A stretch of 26,399 nucleotides of DNA from Ichthyophthirius multifiliis (taxonomy: Eukaryota > Ciliophora > Oligohymenophorea > Hymenostomatida), in contig NW_004086278.1 in the NCBI RefSeq assembly GCF_000220395.1, forward strand, positions 1 to 26,399, written 5' to 3'. Shown here in pieces: positions 24,434 through 26,399 of this stretch. Position 1 is the first letter of the stretch, and every line of letters starts with the position of its first letter. The translations under genes and the position numbers were made by a program. The notes under the pieces are model-generated. The model was not told where the DNA came from. It ran no database searches and saw nothing but the letters and a program-made list of their open reading frames with translations.

Positions 24434-26399
24434 TTTTTTCTTTAATTATTTTTATTTAAATTATTTTTTTAATAAAAAAAATAAAATACTCAAATAATTC
24501 TTAAATAATTTTTATTTGTTTTTCCTAATTAGAACTTTATTGCTTGTTATTATAAATTAAATTTTACATATAATTTGTTTTATTGTTAATTATTATTTTA
24601 AATTTTATTCTTATTTACTTTATAACTTTTATTATTTATTAAATTATATATAAATTTATTTAGTTGTAATTTACAATTTTTTTATTATTTTAATTTATTC
24701 ATAAAATTAATTTTTTATTATTTGATATATATGAAAAAGAAAAGCAATAAGAGATTTCTTTTACATATATAATTAAATAATAGTTTTATTATAAAAAATA
24801 TTACAGCTCATATTTTTTTACTGTAAATATTTTTTAAAAACTCAATCAACAAAAATAAGACTGTCATTCATTTTTTCTTATATTTTTTTTGTTGATTATG
24901 TTTTTTAAAATAAATTACAAAAAAATAAAAAATTATTTTGTTATTTAGAAATATATATAGAAGCAAATATAAACTATAAATTTAATTTATATACATATTA
25001 ATTATATATATATTTATATAAATATATATATATATAAAAAATATATATATATATATATATATAACATTTTATTTATTTTTAAAAAAAGCTTTATATTTTT
25101 GTTTGTTATAAAAATATTATTTATAAAATAAAATTAAATAAAAAATAATATTATTTTAGTTATATTTTTATATTTTTATTTATATACTTTTATTTTTTAA
25201 TAAATTAATTTTATTATGACTTTTTTTTTTTATTTATTAAAATATATATTAAATAATTATTTATAATTTTTTTCTCTTATATATAAATTTCTCATTATAT
25301 ATAAATAATAATTTAATAATATTTAAATAAATAAAAAAATCTATTTTAATATATAAATAAATTAATTAAATATATTTAATAGAAAACATTAATAATTGTA
25401 TTTTTAAACATTTTATTTTAATAATAAAATTTTTAATTAAATAAAATAAAATAATATAAAGATATAATAGTAACTCTAATAAAATAAATTAATATTAATT
25501 TCAATATTTCCTTCATTATCATAAATTAAAAAATTTGAGTTAAATTATAAAAACATCCTTCTTTTTTTAAAATAAAATACATTTATTTATCCAATTTCTT
25601 AAGAAAAAAAAATCTGTCCTTATTATTAACTCTTGTTTAATAAATACTTTTATAATATTTAAAAATAAATAATTAAAGCTTATAAATATTTATTTACATT
25701 ATATAAATAGAAAATTGAATAAGAAACATCCCTACTAGAATATTGAAAAAATTAATTATAATTCTCTAATAAATTACCTAAACTTTCCAACTTTATGACT
25801 TAGTTGATAAACTATATTTATTAATTTAAACAACAATTAAATTTTAGTACAATCAAAACTCACAATAGTATATTTTAAAAAATTATTATAATTTATTAAT
25901 TCTTTTTTATCGCTTGATTGCATTGATTTCAAATGATAAAATAGTGTAAAATTATTGAAGTCTATTTTTTGTTTAAAAATAAAAATATAAAATGCTTATT
26001 TATATTCATTTATAAAAAAATTAAATATTAAAAATTCATTAAAATTTCAAAAAAAAAATTATTAATTAACTAAAAATTTAAAGATTATTTAAAAGAATGC
26101 GAAATAATAATTTAACTATAAAAATTGTTTATCTAAATTATAAACCATATTAAATATATATTAATTAATAGATATAACTTTAAGATAAATTAAAAAAGTT
26201 TATATTAAAAAAAAGAAATACAAAAAATTAAGGTAAAAAAATAATCATAAATGAAATTATTAAATTAAAATTTATAAATAAATATAAAATATATAATATT
26301 TATATATATATATTTATATATATCTTTTAATTTTATTTATTTTACAACATATTTTTTTTTTTTTATTTTTATATTTTATTTATCTAAGAAATAATTTAT
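24434..26399. other. A/T-rich right flank with a weak minus-strand coding-like patch
   Basis: No confident gene. TA-rich runs occur at about 25000-25065 and 26280-26325. On the minus strand, from about 25960 down to 25520, one frame reads like protein: IDFNNFTLFYHLKSMQSSDK, then YTIVSFDCTKIQLLFKLINI and VYQLSHKVGKF, then in another frame VNNKDRFFFLKKLDKQMYFI and KEGCFYNLTQIF. Gln positions use TAA/TAG as in the real genes. The family is unrecognised, and it could be the 3' part of a gene or a relic with one or two frame changes. A stem-loop element copy at 24836 is listed separately. Confidence 0.4.
24836..24906. repeat. Stem-loop element, copy 3 (upstream of kinase)
   Basis: Arms 24836-24859 (AAAAACTCAATCAACAAAA...) and 24877-24906 (...TTTGTTGATTATGTTTTTT) pair with few mismatches around a short loop containing GACTGTCATTC. 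The left arm shares CTCAATCAACAAA exactly with copy 1 at 11163. It lies about 400 nt upstream of the kinase start region, outside any intron recognised here. Confidence 0.7.

Overview
The window looks like macronuclear DNA of an oligohymenophorean ciliate. It is overwhelmingly A+T. Every recognisable gene reads TAA and TAG as glutamine and ends at TGA. Introns are mostly 40-60 nt, GT-AG and nearly pure A/T. The composition looks more extreme than I would expect for Tetrahymena and would suit Ichthyophthirius or a close relative, but that genus is an inference.

Layout. (1) 1-3965, plus strand: the 3' part of a large membrane protein with REJ-like sequence, a GPS motif and several membrane segments (polycystin-1-like). 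(2) 4993-5234, plus: a 63-residue SERP1/RAMP4 protein of the ER translocon. (3) 5235-9026: a 3.8 kb stretch with no supportable gene. (4) 9027-12432, plus: a 14-exon Pumilio (PUF) RNA-binding protein. (5) 12739-18289, plus: an 11-exon VPS8, the CORVET subunit, with a WD40-like start and a C-terminal RING. (6) 19847-20808, minus: USB1, the U6 snRNA 3'-end phosphodiesterase. (7) 21518-22383, plus: an unrecognised Asn/Gln-rich gene. (8) 23174-24433, minus: an Aurora-like protein kinase. (9) To the right edge: mostly A/T, with a weak coding-like stretch on the minus strand. The genes are unrelated housekeeping or regulatory genes; I see no operon and no defence, secretion or viral cluster.

Three features stand out. 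First, a dispersed family of about 70-130 bp stem-loops shares the arm sequence CTCAATYAACAAA. Two copies sit inside the two longest introns (PUF, 199 nt; VPS8, 194 nt) and one lies upstream of the kinase gene, which looks like a small MITE-like or structured-RNA family. Second, a perfect 12-bp stem covers the 5' splice site of the same PUF intron. Third, single-base frame slips, mostly at A or T runs, recur at roughly one per kilobase in otherwise well conserved genes. They are best explained by draft-sequence errors, with programmed frameshifting as a remote alternative.

Gene models were built by eye from translation with the ciliate code; splice sites were accepted when both ends were GT/AG and reading phase was kept. 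Short A/T-only frames without TGA are common by chance here and were not called.
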